In this document: piece after piece, positions 63,872-64,000 of the stretch
Numbering within the stretch: position 1 is the first letter of the stretch
Layout: each line of letters starts with the position of its first letter
DNA from: Collimonas sp. PA-H2
Lineage (GTDB): Bacteria > Pseudomonadota > Gammaproteobacteria > Burkholderiales > Burkholderiaceae_D
DNA: 64,000 nucleotides
NCBI RefSeq assembly: GCF_002564105.1
Contig: NZ_PDBX01000001.1
Span: 124,001-188,000 of the forward strand
Direction of reading: 5' to 3'
The notes under the pieces: generated by a model
Databases searched by the model: none
What the model saw: only the letters and a program-made list of their open reading frames with translations
What the model was told of the DNA's origin: nothing
Position numbers and translations under genes: made by a program

Positions 63872-64000
63872 ATGAGAACCAAAATATTACCAGCTCTCAT
63901 AATTTTTTTAATCATCTACCTGCCAAATACCGCTTTTGCAGGCTTGGAAGATTATCGAACTGCCACTTGGAATTTACAAGGCGCATCTGCGGCAACAGAA
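63872..64000 (+). CDS. cdtB: cytolethal distending toxin nuclease subunit CdtB (5' partial)
   Basis: The first 43 codons are in the window: a signal peptide (MRTKILPALIIFLIIYLPNTAFA) followed by GLEDYRTATWNLQGASAATE, the hallmark N-terminus of CdtB (family pattern YxxxTWNLQGSSAxTE), a DNase I-like nuclease. A GGAG site (63862-63865) precedes the start. The gene continues past position 64000, so catalytic residues and any cdtC cannot be seen here. Confidence 0.9.
   Translation, partial: MRTKILPALIIFLIIYLPNTAFAGLEDYRTATWNLQGASAATE

Overview
The window looks like a chromosomal segment of a betaproteobacterium of the Oxalobacteraceae type, most likely Collimonas or a close relative. This is inferred from the moderately high GC and from gene content: FabV, an M9 collagenase, CusCBA, ChrBA, DmeRF, and many small cell-envelope and regulatory genes typical of soil Burkholderiales. 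No rRNA gene, complete tRNA gene or CRISPR array was seen.

Layout. 0.3-9 kb: a LysE exporter, a GNAT acetyltransferase, a LytS/LytTR two-component pair and, 550 bp downstream, a large secreted M9 collagenase; then small unknown genes and a TIGR00027-type methyltransferase. 9-14 kb: FabV, an SDR divergent from a GlxA/AraC regulator, a DUF4242 protein and a HAD phosphatase. 13.8-26 kb is a metal-resistance block read leftward: a CusCBA/CusF-type copper efflux operon behind a CueR-type promoter with a 19-bp spacer, the DmeR-DmeF Ni/Co pair with a G/C-tract operator, and ChrB-ChrA with a perfect palindrome over the chrB start. 26-38 kb: accessory and envelope genes (ParB-like protein, CPA2 antiporter, polysaccharide deacetylase, FN3 protein, beta-propeller, UspA, methyltransferases, KTSC protein) and palindromic repeats.

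38.3-48 kb is a decayed mobile zone. It starts with two tRNA 3'-end fragments, one of which lies in a repeat found again at 58.2 kb. It holds a duplicated two-gene cassette of unknown function in partial decay, broken phage genes (DNA methyltransferase, RusA resolvase, a phage-like frameshifted gene), an orphan Imm51 immunity gene and small secreted proteins. 48-57 kb is an intact catabolic operon: a polyamine-type ABC transporter plus a three-part HcnABC/LhpBEF-like flavin dehydrogenase under a divergent IclR regulator, followed by a metallo-beta-lactamase-fold hydrolase divergent from a LysR regulator.

58-64 kb is again accessory: repeats, small-RNA candidates, an intact IS3-family element, and then a very AT-rich tract with a NarL-like regulator, a CdtA-like lectin subunit and the start of cdtB, the DNase subunit of cytolethal distending toxin. 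The window ends inside cdtB.

The two most striking signals are this apparent CDT locus and a set of repeated minus-strand small-RNA candidates. Family A has three copies, family B two. Each copy carries a CUCCUC/CCUCC-type anti-Shine-Dalgarno tract followed by a Rho-independent terminator. Family A also has a conserved promoter at constant spacing.
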